Source: CAVUBL01 sp963837945 (GTDB taxonomy: Bacteria > Acidobacteriota > Thermoanaerobaculia > Multivoradales > DATKCC01). Taken from it: a DNA stretch of 64,000 bases. Positions 18,576 through 26,849 of the stretch are shown here, piece by piece; the first letter of the stretch is position 1, and every line of letters starts with the position of its first letter. The stretch is from assembly GCA_963837945.1 (NCBI GenBank), contig CAWIQD010000016.1, positions 372,001 to 436,000 on the forward strand. Direction: 5' to 3'. The translations under genes and the position numbers were made by a program. Under the pieces are notes generated by a model. It was not told the DNA's origin. It searched no databases and was given only the letters and a program-made list of their open reading frames with translations.

Positions 18576-19697
18576 TCACTTCGAGCTGCCGGGCCCGCCG
18601 GTCGTGATCACCACCTTCAGAGCGCCTTCCTGCGCCGCGTTACCGAAGGTGTCGTATGCCTCCATCATCTCGCTCATCGCGAAGCGATGAGTCACCAGCT
18701 TTTCCGGTTGCAGCTTGCCGGAAGCGACGACCTTGAGCAGCATCGGAGCGGTGACGGTATCCACCAGTCGAGTGGTCAGGGCGATGTTGCGATCCCACAG
18801 CGTCTCGAGGTGCAGCTCCACCGGTTTGCCGTGGACACCGACGTTGGCGATGCGTCCGCCGGCTCCGACGATCGCCTGGCAGATGGCGAAGGTCGCGGGC
18901 AGTCCGACTGCTTCGATGGCAACGTCGACTCCGGAACCGGCAGTGACCTTCATCACGTGGTCAGCCGCATGCCCATCCCCGCTGTTGATCAGAGTCGTCG
19001 CGCCGAGCGTCCCGGCGACCGCCAGGCGATTGTCGTCCAGGTCGATCATGATGATCGAGGCCGGTGAATAGAACTGCGCGGTCAGTAGGACGGCTAGCCC
19101 GATCGGTCCTGCGCCGACGATTGCCACGCTATCCCCGGGCTTGACCTGCCCATTCAAGACGCCACACTCGAAACCGGTCGGCAGGATGTCGCTGAGCATG
19201 ACCATGGCCTCCTCGTCGCCGCCGGCCGGGAACGGGTGGAGACTTCCGTCGGCGTATGGAATGCGTACGTACTCCGCCTGCGTCCCGTCGATCGTGTTGC
19301 CCAGGATCCAGCCACCGTTCCGACAGTGCGAATACATGCCGCGCTTGCAGAAGTCGCACTTCAAGCACGCCGTGACGCACGAGATGATGACCTTGTCGCC
19401 AACCTCGAACTCCGAGACGGCCTGCCCGACCTGTTCGATCGTGCCAATGCCTTCATGGCCGAGGATGCGGCCGTCGGTCACCGCGGGGAGGTCTCCCTTC
19501 AGGATGTGAAGGTCGGTGCCGCAGATGGTCGTCGTGGTGACCCGCACGACGGCATCCGTCGGATTCTCGATGACTGGGCGCGGCATCTGCTCCCAGGCAC
19601 GCTTTCCGGGGCCGTGATATACGAGTGCCTTCATCGTCGTGGTGGAGTCCAGGATAGGGTCTGCGGTCATCGATCTGTTCATTTCAGCAATGGCCAT
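18576..19697 (-). CDS. Zinc-dependent alcohol dehydrogenase
   Basis: This is a medium-chain NAD(P)-dependent dehydrogenase, probably acting on alcohols or polyols. The catalytic zinc site is visible (TTICGTDLHILKG, GHEGIG), as are the four cysteines of the structural zinc (CVTACLKCDFCKRGMYSHC) and the Rossmann motif GAGPIGLAV. ATG 19697 is chosen because GAGGAG lies six bases before it; MKALVYHG a few codons later is where family similarity begins. It stands alone between the CRISPR locus and TA genes. Codon use looks less GC-extreme than in the neighbours, so transfer is possible. The exact substrate is unknown. Confidence 0.85.
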   Translation of the reverse strand: MAIAEMNRSMTADPILDSTTTMKALVYHGPGKRAWEQMPRPVIENPTDAVVRVTTTTICGTDLHILKGDLPAVTDGRILGHEGIGTIEQVGQAVSEFEVGDKVIISCVTACLKCDFCKRGMYSHCRNGGWILGNTIDGTQAEYVRIPYADGSLHPFPAGGDEEAMVMLSDILPTGFECGVLNGQVKPGDSVAIVGAGPIGLAVLLTAQFYSPASIIMIDLDDNRLAVAGTLGATTLINSGDGHAADHVMKVTAGSGVDVAIEAVGLPATFAICQAIVGAGGRIANVGVHGKPVELHLETLWDRNIALTTRLVDTVTAPMLLKVVASGKLQPEKLVTHRFAMSEMMEAYDTFGNAAQEGALKVVITTGGPGSSK

Positions 19698-19970
19698 GAA
19701 GTCTCCTCGAGAGTTGAATTGAGCGGCGCTGGCAGAGCAGCACGTCTCGCGTGCGGACCCGAGCACAGGTTCGAGGTTAGATGTTCGTGGCGGTGGCGGG
19801 AAGCGGAGTTTCTACTCAGGGGAGGCCCGCAGAAATGGGTAGAAACCGACCTTCAGGAAGTCCCCGGCACCTCTTCCGGGTGGAGGTGCGCGGTGAGCGT
19901 CTCGCGAGTCTTCCGACGCACCCTGAGCATGACCTGACGTGCCATGAGCGCATTGAGCCTATGAGCTGTT

Positions 19971-19984
19971 CTATGCTAGCGTAG
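19971..19984. promoter_or_regulatory. Palindromic operator and -10 element of the vapBC operon
   Basis: The sequence CTATGCTAGCGTAG is a palindrome except at one base pair and ends five bases before the vapB ATG. Its TATGCT (19972-19977) can serve as the -10, so transcription would begin at about 19984 and the mRNA would be nearly leaderless. There is no Shine-Dalgarno, which agrees. Binding by VapBC for autoregulation is inferred from how such operons work. Confidence 0.5.
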
Positions 19985-19988
19985 GGCT

Positions 19989-20201
19989 ATGCGGCGCACA
20001 TCCCTGGAGATCGACGAGGACCGGCTGACCCGCGCGCAGCAGGTGCTGGGCACCAAGGGGGTCAAGGACACGATCGACCGGGCACTCGACGAGGTGCTGC
20101 GGGCCGACCTGCGCCGGCGCCTCGCCGAGCGCCTTCGGACCGGGGAGGGAATCGATCGCGGCGAGGAGATCCTCGCGGCCAGTCGCCGGTGGCAGCGCTG
20201 A
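19989..20201 (+). CDS. vapB: VapB-type antitoxin
   Basis: The 70-residue protein begins MRRTSLEIDEDRLTRAQQVL, the VapB/type II antitoxin signature with a short beta strand and ribbon-helix-helix-like DNA-binding part (TKGVKDTIDRALDEVL). The basic C-terminal half would wrap the toxin. The stop overlaps the toxin ATG by one base (TGATG), the usual VapBC coupling. A palindrome just upstream suits autorepression. Confidence 0.85.
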   Translation: MRRTSLEIDEDRLTRAQQVLGTKGVKDTIDRALDEVLRADLRRRLAERLRTGEGIDRGEEILAASRRWQR

Positions 20202-20614
20202 TGCTGTATCTCGCCGACACCAGCGCCTGGCACCGCTCCGCCCACTCGGAAGTCGCGGAGGCGTGGGCACGTCGCCTGAGCGACGACACCCTCGCGACCT
20301 GCAGCCCGGTCCGCCTGGAGATCCTCTACTCCGCCCGAAGCGCCGAGGACTACGACCGGATCGCCACCGAGCTCGCGGCCCTCCACCAGCTCCCGTGCGG
20401 AGAGACCCAGCTCGAGCGCGCGCTCGAGATCCAGCGAGCCCTCTCCCACCAGGGAGGGCTCCATCACCGTAGCGTGAAGATCCCCGACCTGATCATCGCC
20501 GCCAGCGCTGAATCTGCCGGCGCGATCGTCTGGCACTACGACGAGGACTACGAGCGGATCGCGGCGATTACCGGCCAGTCCGTGGAGTGGATCGCTCCCC
20601 GCGGCGCCTTGTGA
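20201..20614 (+). CDS. vapC: VapC PIN-domain ribonuclease toxin
   Basis: The acidic PIN residues are present: LADTSAWHRS near the N-terminus, SPVRLEILYSA, and IPDLIIAASAESAG with a final DEDYERIA. The length of 137 residues is typical. It is coupled to vapB by a one-base overlap. The target, often tRNA or 23S rRNA in this family, cannot be read from sequence. Confidence 0.9.
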   Translation: MLYLADTSAWHRSAHSEVAEAWARRLSDDTLATCSPVRLEILYSARSAEDYDRIATELAALHQLPCGETQLERALEIQRALSHQGGLHHRSVKIPDLIIAASAESAGAIVWHYDEDYERIAAITGQSVEWIAPRGAL

Positions 20615-20640
20615 GCAGCTCCGACGGCGTTCCGACAAGA

Positions 20641-20951
20641 ATGGCGAAGACCCTGCAGATCGAGCTGCCCGAAGCCCTGGCCGAGAGGCTCCGGACGTTG
20701 GTCGAGGCGGGCGAGTTCGCCGACGAAGAGGAGGCCGTCCGCCTTGTCCTGGGGGAGCTCTTGGGCGATCGACGCTCGGCGCTTCAAGAGCGGTTCCAGC
20801 GAGAGGACATCGCGTGGGCCTTGGCGCAGAAGGCCGGGATGCCCAGCTCGCTGGACAGGCTCCGGGAACGCGCGGAGTTCGTCGAGTCCGTGAAGGCGGG
20901 CCTCGCTGACGCCGAGGCCGGCCGGGTCATCACGGGCGAGGAGCTCGGAGG
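20641..20951 (+). pseudogene. RHH-type antitoxin fused by deletion to toxin remnant
   Basis: From ATG 20641 the product begins MAKTLQIELPEALAERLRTL and continues ADEEEAVRLVLGELL, a ParD/RHH-like antitoxin start. It ends in ADAEAGRVITGEEL, the linker seen in two-part antitoxins. After about 20951 the frame runs into a RelE gene read out of frame and stays open to 21366 with no meaning. The antitoxin stop and the toxin start have both been lost, which points to a small deletion rather than one wrong base. Confidence 0.6.
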
Positions 20952-21191
20952 GAGCTCGAGAAGCTCGATCCGCCGGTCGCCCGGCGCATCCTCCGTTTTC
21001 TCCAGGTGCGCTCGCCGCCACTCGAGGACCCGCGCACGCCGGACCAGGCACTACGCGGCTCGCAACTTCAAAAGCTCTGGAAGTACCGAGTCGGGGACTA
21101 CCGCATCCTCCCTGCGCTTCGCGACGGTGAGATGGAGGTTCTGGTGGTCCGGGTCGGGCGGCGCGATTCCGTCTATCGACGACCGCTTTGA
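20952..21191 (+). pseudogene. RelE-family toxin lacking its N-terminus
   Basis: In this frame the sequence reads ELEKLDPPVARRILRFLQV, then ALRGSQLQKLWKYRVGDYRI and VRVGRRDSVYRRPL before the stop. These are the core and C-terminal active-site strands of a RelE/ParE toxin. The first 10-15 residues and a start codon are missing because the upstream antitoxin runs directly into it. It is probably inactive. Confidence 0.65.
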
Positions 21192-21255
21192 CCGTTGCCC
21201 GCCCGCGCCGGGGGCGCCCTCGTTGGCGGACCTCCCGGGCTGCTTCAGCGCTCGC

Positions 21256-21284
21256 TTGACTTTTCGTCTTGCTGGCGGTAGAGT
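21256..21284 (+). promoter_or_regulatory. Sigma-70-type promoter
   Basis: TTGACT (21256-21261), 17 bp, then TAGAGT (21279-21284). The transcript would have a 5' leader of about 115 nt before the gene at 21405. The leader contains several GGGCCC/GCCCGGGC inverted stretches. This is among the best promoter matches in the window. Confidence 0.6.
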
Positions 21285-21404
21285 GGCGGAAACGCCCCGG
21301 GCCCGCCCGCCGATGGATCGACGGGGTCGTGCTCCGGAACCCAGAAACGGCCCGAGCGAGTGCTGACCTCGCCCGGGCCCGATCCGCAAGGAGGAACATG
21401 CTCC

Positions 21405-22031
21405 ATGCAGACCAAGACGAAGGGTAGCACCCGCGGCACCTCGACTCTCTCGAAGTCTTCCTCGAACCCCGGGCTCGCCCCGCCGCGCCGCGCCGCGCCG
21501 GCGCCGCCTGCGAGCGCCTTCAGCGCGCTCTTCCTGGACCGGGCGCGCCGGCGCGAGGACGCGGCCGAGCTCTCCGAGTCGCCGCTCGCCCGGCTGGCGG
21601 GCTACGCCGGCCGCTGGGAGGTCGAGGCGGTCGCGGCCGGGACCGGCGTTCTCTACGCCGTCGTGCGCCGCGACGAGCCGGTCCGCTCGGCAGGGGAAGG
21701 CGGCGGCGCGCGCCTCGCCTTCGTGCGGCGCCAGGAGGCGCAGCTCGCGGCGGCGGCCTTGGCGGCGCTCGCGGTGCCGAATCACCTGGAGCTCAACGAG
21801 CGGCGCAAGAGCCGCCAGCGAAGCGGCCTCGGCCACCCGGTCCACGACGGCGCTCGCCACCTGGGCCACGCGAGCCCGGCGTTGGTGCCGGTCCGGGAGG
21901 CGTTCCTCGCCGCCTACCACGCCGTGCGCTGTCTCGCGGCGAATCCGGAGGCGGCGGCGCTCTTCGTCGAGGCCCTCGACCTCGAGACGCTCGGCCTCCT
22001 CGGCCGGGCGATCATGCGCCGGCTGGCCTGA
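21405..22031 (+). CDS. Hypothetical protein, 208 residues
   Basis: I do not recognise this protein. AAGGAGG lies nine bases before ATG 21405, and a good promoter lies 120 bp upstream, so expression is likely. The first 45 residues are Ser/Thr/Pro/Ala-rich and probably disordered (TSTLSKSSSNPGLAPPRRAA). The rest is Ala/Leu/Arg-rich with segments such as GYAGRWEVEAVAAGTGVLYAV and LAALAVPNHLELNERRKSRQ. It has no signal peptide, membrane segment or nuclease motif. It stands alone between two broken or mobile TA modules, immediately before a 182-bp duplicated segment. Confidence 0.6.
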   Translation: MQTKTKGSTRGTSTLSKSSSNPGLAPPRRAAPAPPASAFSALFLDRARRREDAAELSESPLARLAGYAGRWEVEAVAAGTGVLYAVVRRDEPVRSAGEGGGARLAFVRRQEAQLAAAALAALAVPNHLELNERRKSRQRSGLGHPVHDGARHLGHASPALVPVREAFLAAYHAVRCLAANPEAAALFVEALDLETLGLLGRAIMRRLA

Positions 22032-22091
22032 CTCGGCGAACGGCGCTCGCTTCGGGGCGGCGGCGGGCCAACCGCCGCCGCCCCGAAGCGA

Positions 22092-22273
22092 GCAGGTCTG
22101 CGCCTCGGAGACCTCACGGACGCTCCCGGAGCCGCTCGGCGAGCCAGTCCGCGAAGAGCGAGACGGTCGCCCGATGGTCGCCGGCCATCGAATCCGCGGC
22201 GGCCCGGGCGTAGCGCCGGCCCTCCGGCCGGGGGCGCAGCCGGATGAACGGCGGCAGACCGTGGCGCAACGCG
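22092..22273 (-). repeat. Direct repeat copy A: duplicated 3' end of fic
   Basis: This 182-bp segment is about 97% identical (5 differences by eye) to 23164-23345. It encodes, on the minus strand, the last 50 or so residues of the Fic protein (GLPPFIRLRPRPEGRRYARA, then ADWLAERLRERP). It has no catalytic motif and no start of its own. The two copies bracket the phd-vapC module. Confidence 0.85.
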
Positions 22274-22457
22274 GCTGAAAAGCGGCTGGCACCTCTCCAC
22301 GCCTGCTTACGAAGCCCAGCCACGCAGAGGGTTCTCGAGCTCGTCGACGGATCCACGCCGGGCTTCTCGAGACTCGGTCGTCGAGACCTCTTCACCTGGC
22401 CCATCTGGTCTGGGTTGAGTTAAGATGGCTATGCAGATGGTCATCCGGAGGTCACCG

Positions 22458-22733
22458 ATGCCCAGAGACGTCTCCATCGCCGAGGCCCGCAACCACCTTC
22501 CAGCCCTGGTCCATGCCGTCGAAGAAGGCCCCGCCGTGCGCCTTACTCGGCGGGGCGAGCCCGTTGCCGTGCTGGTCTCCCTGGCTGAGTACGAGCGCCT
22601 CCGGCCACGCCGCCTGGATCTCTGGCGGGCGATCGAGGACTTCCGGGAGCGGACGGATCTCTCGGATCTCGATGTGGACGAGATCTTCGGTGGGGTGAGG
22701 GATCCTTCACCGGGGCGCGGGGTGGAGCTGTGA
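22458..22733 (+). CDS. Phd/YefM-family antitoxin
   Basis: The protein begins MPRDVSIAEARNHLPALVHA and has the GEPVAVLVSLAEYERL strand-helix of Phd/YefM antitoxins. It represses its own operon with the toxin. CCGGAGG lies six bases before the ATG at 22458. It overlaps the vapC GTG by four bases. The C-terminal 35 residues (RAIEDFRERTDLSDLDVDEI) are the toxin-wrapping part. Confidence 0.85.
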   Translation: MPRDVSIAEARNHLPALVHAVEEGPAVRLTRRGEPVAVLVSLAEYERLRPRRLDLWRAIEDFRERTDLSDLDVDEIFGGVRDPSPGRGVEL

Positions 22734-23152
22734 GGGCGGCGTACCTCCTCGACACGAACGTGCTGTCCGAGCCTCTCAGACCGAAGCCGGATCCACGGGT
22801 GGCGGGATGGATCAGGGACCATCGCGAGGAGCTGGCGACGGCGTCCCCGGTCTGGCATGAGCTACGCTTCGGCTGCCAGCGGCTGCCGCACTCGGCGAGG
22901 CGCGAGAAGGTGGAGCGCTACCTGGAGGAGGTCCTCGAGCCCTCCTTGCCGATCTTGCCTTACGACCACCAGGCGGCGGAGTGGCACGCGGCGGAACGCG
23001 CCCGGTTGACCAGCGCGGGGCGTACTCCGCCGTTCGTCGATGGCCAGATCGCCGCCGTGGCGGCAATCCACAAGCTCACGGTCGTTACTCTCAATCCGTC
23101 GCACTTCCAGCCGTTCGAGGGCCTGGAAGTGGAGTCGATCATCGACGTGTGA
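22730..23152 (+). CDS. VapC/FitB-like PIN toxin
   Basis: PIN residues are visible in YLLDTNVLSEPLRP, VWHELRFGCQRL and TPPFVDGQIAAVAAIHKL, followed by the typical end VTLNPSHFQPFEGL. The length is 140 residues. It starts at GTG 22730 inside the antitoxin's last codons. The module lies between two copies of the fic 3' end, so it may have entered as a cassette. Confidence 0.88.
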   Translation: MRAAYLLDTNVLSEPLRPKPDPRVAGWIRDHREELATASPVWHELRFGCQRLPHSARREKVERYLEEVLEPSLPILPYDHQAAEWHAAERARLTSAGRTPPFVDGQIAAVAAIHKLTVVTLNPSHFQPFEGLEVESIIDV

Positions 23153-23163
23153 TGGCCGCGGTC

Positions 23164-23345
23164 GCAGGTCTGCGCCTCGGAGACCTCACGGACGCTCCCG
23201 GAGCCGCTCGGCGAGCCAGTCCGCGAAGAGCGAGACGGCCGCCCGATGGTCGCCGGCCATCGAATCCGCGGCGGCCCGGGCGTAGCGCCGGCCCTCCGGC
23301 CGGGGGCGCAGCCGGATGAACGGCGGCAGGCCATAGCGCAATGCG
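23164..23345 (-). repeat. Direct repeat copy B: 3' end of the intact fic gene
   Basis: This is the copy that is part of the complete fic reading frame. Copy A at 22092-22273 lies in the same orientation on the far side of phd-vapC. Identity stops about 10 bases beyond the coding end and about 20 codons after the Fic catalytic motif. Confidence 0.85.
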
Positions 23346-23935
23346 CACCAGTTCGCCCAGAGGCGGGCCGTGCGGCCGTTGCCGTTGGCAAAGGGGTGGA
23401 TCCGGGCCCACTCACCGTGGGCGGTTGCGCAGAGCGTGACGACCGAGCCCAGGACCCCCGCCGTGCCGGGACGCTCGCCCACCGGGAGCTCCCGGTCGAG
23501 GACCTCCACGGCCCGCGCCATCCGCTCTTCGAACCCGGAGAGCTCGGCCGGCACCTGGCGCGCCGGGGCGCCGCGGTGCGGCCCGACCCGGACTTCGTAG
23601 TCGATCAGCTCGGGATAGCGGCGATCGTCGTCGCGAAATTCGCCGGCGTAGTAAGCGACCGGCAGGTCGACACCGCGGAAGACCCGGCGGTGCCACGCCC
23701 GGGCGAGATCGACGTGGGGATCGACTCGCCGAGGAGCCTCCGCGATCAGGTGGCGGAGCAGGGACGCGAGGTTGTCGCGGAGGATCGACCCGGCGCCGGG
23801 TGGGTCGTCATTCCAGGGAACCGGCAAAGGCCGCCCCGACTCCCAGAGGATCGATTCGCTCGTCCACGGCCCGGCTACGGAGCGGGTCCACTTCGGCGAC
23901 CTCCGCCTGGGCGAAGGCCTCGACGTCGGCCGCAA
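23186..23935 (-). CDS. Fic/Doc-family protein (AMP- or phosphotransferase toxin)
   Basis: The canonical Fic motif HPFANGNGRTAR is present, preceded by the helix GSVVTLCATAHGEWARI. Fic enzymes AMPylate or phosphorylate target proteins. Earlier, GEFRDDDRRYPELIDYEVRVG forms the flap region. The frame is open from 23935, but family similarity starts only at about WNDDPPGAGSILRDNL. The true start is therefore probably a non-ATG codon near 23820-23870, overlapping the end of the upstream antitoxin. The coupling suggests a two-gene TA module. Confidence 0.8.
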   Translation of the reverse strand: MRPTSRPSPRRRSPKWTRSVAGPWTSESILWESGRPLPVPWNDDPPGAGSILRDNLASLLRHLIAEAPRRVDPHVDLARAWHRRVFRGVDLPVAYYAGEFRDDDRRYPELIDYEVRVGPHRGAPARQVPAELSGFEERMARAVEVLDRELPVGERPGTAGVLGSVVTLCATAHGEWARIHPFANGNGRTARLWANWCALRYGLPPFIRLRPRPEGRRYARAAADSMAGDHRAAVSLFADWLAERLRERP

Positions 23936-24185
23936 GGCCCGCGCCTCGGAAAGGCCGCAGCAGCTCGACCGTGGCGCGGAGCTTCTCCTCGAGCTCGTCG
24001 CCGATCACCGCCAGCTCGTGCTCGATGGCCCGCTCCGCGAGATCGTTCATCGAGACGCCGAGCTCCCGAGCCGCGTGCTGGAGCGCGCGGTGGGTGCGAG
24101 GGTCGTGGAACCGAAGAGTGAAGGCCCGGCGGCCGCGCTCCCCACTTCTCGCCTTCCTCTCTTGCGCGTCGTCGGTTCTCGGCAT
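23808..24185 (-). CDS. RHH-type antitoxin paired with Fic
   Basis: The 125-residue protein has a basic start, then AFTLRFHDPRTHRALQHAAR and ELGVSMNDLAERAIEHELAV, which fits a ribbon-helix-helix DNA-binding fold. A long helical tail follows (LEEKLRATVELLRPFRGAGL). It lies directly upstream of fic in the same direction, with overlapping ends. The antitoxin role is inferred from gene order. Confidence 0.65.
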   Translation of the reverse strand: MPRTDDAQERKARSGERGRRAFTLRFHDPRTHRALQHAARELGVSMNDLAERAIEHELAVIGDELEEKLRATVELLRPFRGAGLAADVEAFAQAEVAEVDPLRSRAVDERIDPLGVGAAFAGSLE

Positions 24186-24241
24186 GGCGTGACTCTCCCG
24201 GTCTGCGAAGGACTGTACCCGGCGAGGGACGCGACGTCAAG

Positions 24242-24358
24242 TCAACGAATTGGCGTCACCGGGATCGACGCCGAAGGACTCGCCGCAAGTCGGGTGGCAG
24301 CTGACCGCCCCGGCTTCGAGGCCATCGCGGCCGAGATGACGTTGGTGTCGAGCAGCAT
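24242..24358 (-). pseudogene. PIN-toxin N-terminal remnant
   Basis: Read leftward from ATG 24358, the sequence is MLLDTNVISAAMASKP, the start of a VapC/FitB-type PIN protein. It then loses similarity and stops after 38 codons. A complete toxin would need about 100 more residues. It is a dead fragment between the Fic module and the histidine kinase. Confidence 0.6.
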
Positions 24359-24459
24359 CACTGCTCACTGCCCGAGAGGCAGCTCGTTGCACCGATTCTG
24401 GAAGGGCGATAAGCTGGCCCCGGCGCCGGGGGGGCGTCGCCCGGGGGAACGTGGAACCG

Positions 24460-26019
24460 ATGGCGAAGGGGCGGAAGCTCGAGACCGGCCGGGCCGGCGA
24501 CGTGGGAACGGATCCGGTCGCCTCTTTGCCGATTCTCGACAGCCTGCTCGAAGGCTGCCAGATCATTGGGTTCGACTGGACCTACCTCTACCTCAACGAC
24601 GCCGCCGCGGTGCACGGCCGGCGGAGCCGCGAGGAGCTGCTCGGCGTAACGATGCTGGAGGCCTACCCCGGCATCGAGGCGACGCCGGTCTTCGAGAACC
24701 TCCGCGACTGCATGGAGAACCGCCGGCATCACGAGCTGGTCAACGAGTTCTCCTACCCGGACGGCTCGTCCGCCTGGTTCGAGCTGCGGATCGAACCGGT
24801 GCCCGAAGGGGTCTTCGTCCTCTCCCTCGACGTCAGCGAGCGAGTCCGGGAGGCGGCGGCCAAAGAGGAGCTCGAGGCCCAGTACCGCCAGGCCCAGAAG
24901 ATGGAGGCGGTCGGCCGGCTCGCCGGGGGCCTCGCGCACGACTTCAACAACCTGCTCTCGGTGATCCTCTCCTACGCCGATCTCGGCGGCCGCAGGCTCC
25001 GCGAGGGCGACCCGCTCCGCGCCGACCTCGGGGAGATCCGGCGCGCCGCCGAGTCCGCCGCGGACCTGACCCGCCAGCTGCTCGCGATCAGCAGCCGGCA
25101 GTCGGTCGCCCCGGCCGTGATCGGGCTCAACGAGGTCGTGGGTGCCATGGAGAGTCTGCTCGCCCGCCTGCTCGGCGAGGACCTCGAGCTCTCGATGCGG
25201 CTGGCGGCCGGCCTCGGCAACGTCCGCGCCGACCCGGGCCAGATCGAGCAGGTGCTGATGAACCTCGCGGTCAACGCCCGCGACGCGATGCCCGGCGGCG
25301 GCCGGCTCACGATCGAGACCGCCGACGTCGAGCTCGACGAGACCTACTGCGCGCACCACGCCGAGGTCGAGCCCGGGGACTACGTGATGCTGACGGTCGG
25401 CGACACTGGCTGCGGCATGGACCAGGAGACCCGCGAGCGCCTCTTCGAGCCCTTCTTCACCACCAAGGAGCCGGGCAAGGGCACGGGCCTCGGCTTGGCG
25501 ACGGTCTACGGCATCGTGCAGCAGAGCGGCGGCTCGATCTGGGTCTACAGCGAGCCGGGGGAGGGGACGACCTTCCGGATCTACCTGCCGCGCGTGTCCG
25601 AGCCGGCGGCGGAGCGGTCCACTCCGCGCCCGGCCGCCGAGCCGAGCCGCGGCGACGAGACGATCCTGGTGGTCGAAGACCAGGAGGTGGTGCGCAAGGT
25701 CGTCGAGCGGATCCTCGGCGCCTCGGGCTACCGGGTCGTGACGGTCGCGGACGGCGACGCGGCGATCGAGATCTGCGCGGGCCGCCGGGAGCCGGTGGGC
25801 TTGCTCGTGACCGACGTCGTGCTGCCCGGGATGACCGGCCTGGAGCTGGTCGACCGGCTGCGCGAGAGCTGCCCCGAGCTGCGGGTCCTCTTGATGTCCG
25901 GTTACACCGAGGACGCGGTGCTGCGCCGCGGCGGCCTCGAGCCCGGCACCGCCTTCATCGCCAAGCCGTTCACCGCCACCGAGCTCGCCGCCCGCGTCCG
26001 CGCCGCCCTCGACGCCTGA
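24460..26019 (+). CDS. Hybrid sensor histidine kinase (PAS, kinase, receiver)
   Basis: A PAS domain occupies about residues 25-135 (FDWTYLYLNDAAAVHGRRSR). It is followed by the phosphoacceptor motif GGLAHDFNNLL, N-box NLAVNARDAM, G1 DTGCGMD and GTGLGLATVYG. A C-terminal receiver domain has the acidic start ILVVEDQE, phosphoacceptor DVVLPG and AKPF lysine. There is no membrane segment, so it senses a cytoplasmic signal. GTG 24451 is an alternative start nine bases upstream. No partner regulator is adjacent. Confidence 0.9.
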   Translation: MAKGRKLETGRAGDVGTDPVASLPILDSLLEGCQIIGFDWTYLYLNDAAAVHGRRSREELLGVTMLEAYPGIEATPVFENLRDCMENRRHHELVNEFSYPDGSSAWFELRIEPVPEGVFVLSLDVSERVREAAAKEELEAQYRQAQKMEAVGRLAGGLAHDFNNLLSVILSYADLGGRRLREGDPLRADLGEIRRAAESAADLTRQLLAISSRQSVAPAVIGLNEVVGAMESLLARLLGEDLELSMRLAAGLGNVRADPGQIEQVLMNLAVNARDAMPGGGRLTIETADVELDETYCAHHAEVEPGDYVMLTVGDTGCGMDQETRERLFEPFFTTKEPGKGTGLGLATVYGIVQQSGGSIWVYSEPGEGTTFRIYLPRVSEPAAERSTPRPAAEPSRGDETILVVEDQEVVRKVVERILGASGYRVVTVADGDAAIEICAGRREPVGLLVTDVVLPGMTGLELVDRLRESCPELRVLLMSGYTEDAVLRRGGLEPGTAFIAKPFTATELAARVRAALDA

Positions 26020-26271
26020 GGGGCTGTCTCGCCCGCCGACATTCATACTCGTCACCGAGGCACTGCGGCCAGGATGATCTGCTGTTCATGTCTTGTCGCC
26101 GCGATGCGGGAGGACGTAGAGGAGGCGGCTCAATTCTTCATAATGATTATATTCTATACTGCTTGACAAGCAGGTCAAAGTTCTGCGAGACTCGTGTCGA
26201 CTTCTCTTGCGTGCCCTGCAGACGGCCCGAGCTTCCTTGAAAGGCGAAGGGTCGTGGATCGGAGGATCCAA

Positions 26272-26814
26272 GTGCGCTGCTGGCTCCTCTCATTCTTCGC
26301 CGTGCCGGCTTGGTCTCTCCTAGCGAGCGTCGTGGTCGGCTGCTTTCTCCCGGTCACTCCGGGGTGCACGCTAGAGGACAGCCTGCCCGGAGACGACGGG
26401 TTCCTGACAGTTCAGCTGGTCGGGCGGCGGGTGGCCAGCTCCGTCTACATCGACCAAGCGGGGAAGTCTCGGTTCCATCCGGACGCCACCGTATGGCTGC
26501 TTAGCACACCCGGACTCTGCCGAACCGTCCCTCTTCAGGACTTCTCGCGCATGAAGGAGAGCTGGAACACCCTTCAGGCCCTGCCCGGCGAGAGGCCGGG
26601 AGAGAGGCCTGAACGTCCATTCTTAGCCATCCTCTGGATCGAGGGAGATCGAACCCGCAGCTTCTTCTTGAAGCCTGGCGATTTGCACAGGTCGAACCAG
26701 CTCGAAAAAACGCTTGATCTCACGCTTCGAGTCGTCGAGGAGACGTATGGGAACCGATTCGTCCGCGAGCTCCGTGCAGCCGGCTTGGAAAGCCTCCTGC
26801 CAGAGCCTCCATGA
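26272..26814 (+). CDS. Putative lipoprotein of unknown function
   Basis: GTG 26272 is chosen because GGAGG (26261-26265) lies six bases before it and the product then starts with a lipoprotein signal: MRCWLLSFFAVPAWSLLA followed by the lipobox VVGC. The remaining 155 residues match nothing I know. A segment reads VWLLSTPGLCRTVPLQDF. The next gene begins right at its stop, and its product is also exported. The DNA from about 26050 to 28200 is visibly less GC-rich than its surroundings, suggesting transfer. Confidence 0.6.
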   Translation: MRCWLLSFFAVPAWSLLASVVVGCFLPVTPGCTLEDSLPGDDGFLTVQLVGRRVASSVYIDQAGKSRFHPDATVWLLSTPGLCRTVPLQDFSRMKESWNTLQALPGERPGERPERPFLAILWIEGDRTRSFFLKPGDLHRSNQLEKTLDLTLRVVEETYGNRFVRELRAAGLESLLPEPP

Positions 26815-26849
26815 AGACAGGACCTGCTTGTACCAAGGAAATACTCGAG

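Noticed and set aside
21992..24358. Integrative element with attachment sites around the Fic/TA block
   Set aside because: No integrase and no tRNA gene are present; the only repeats are the fic-end duplication.
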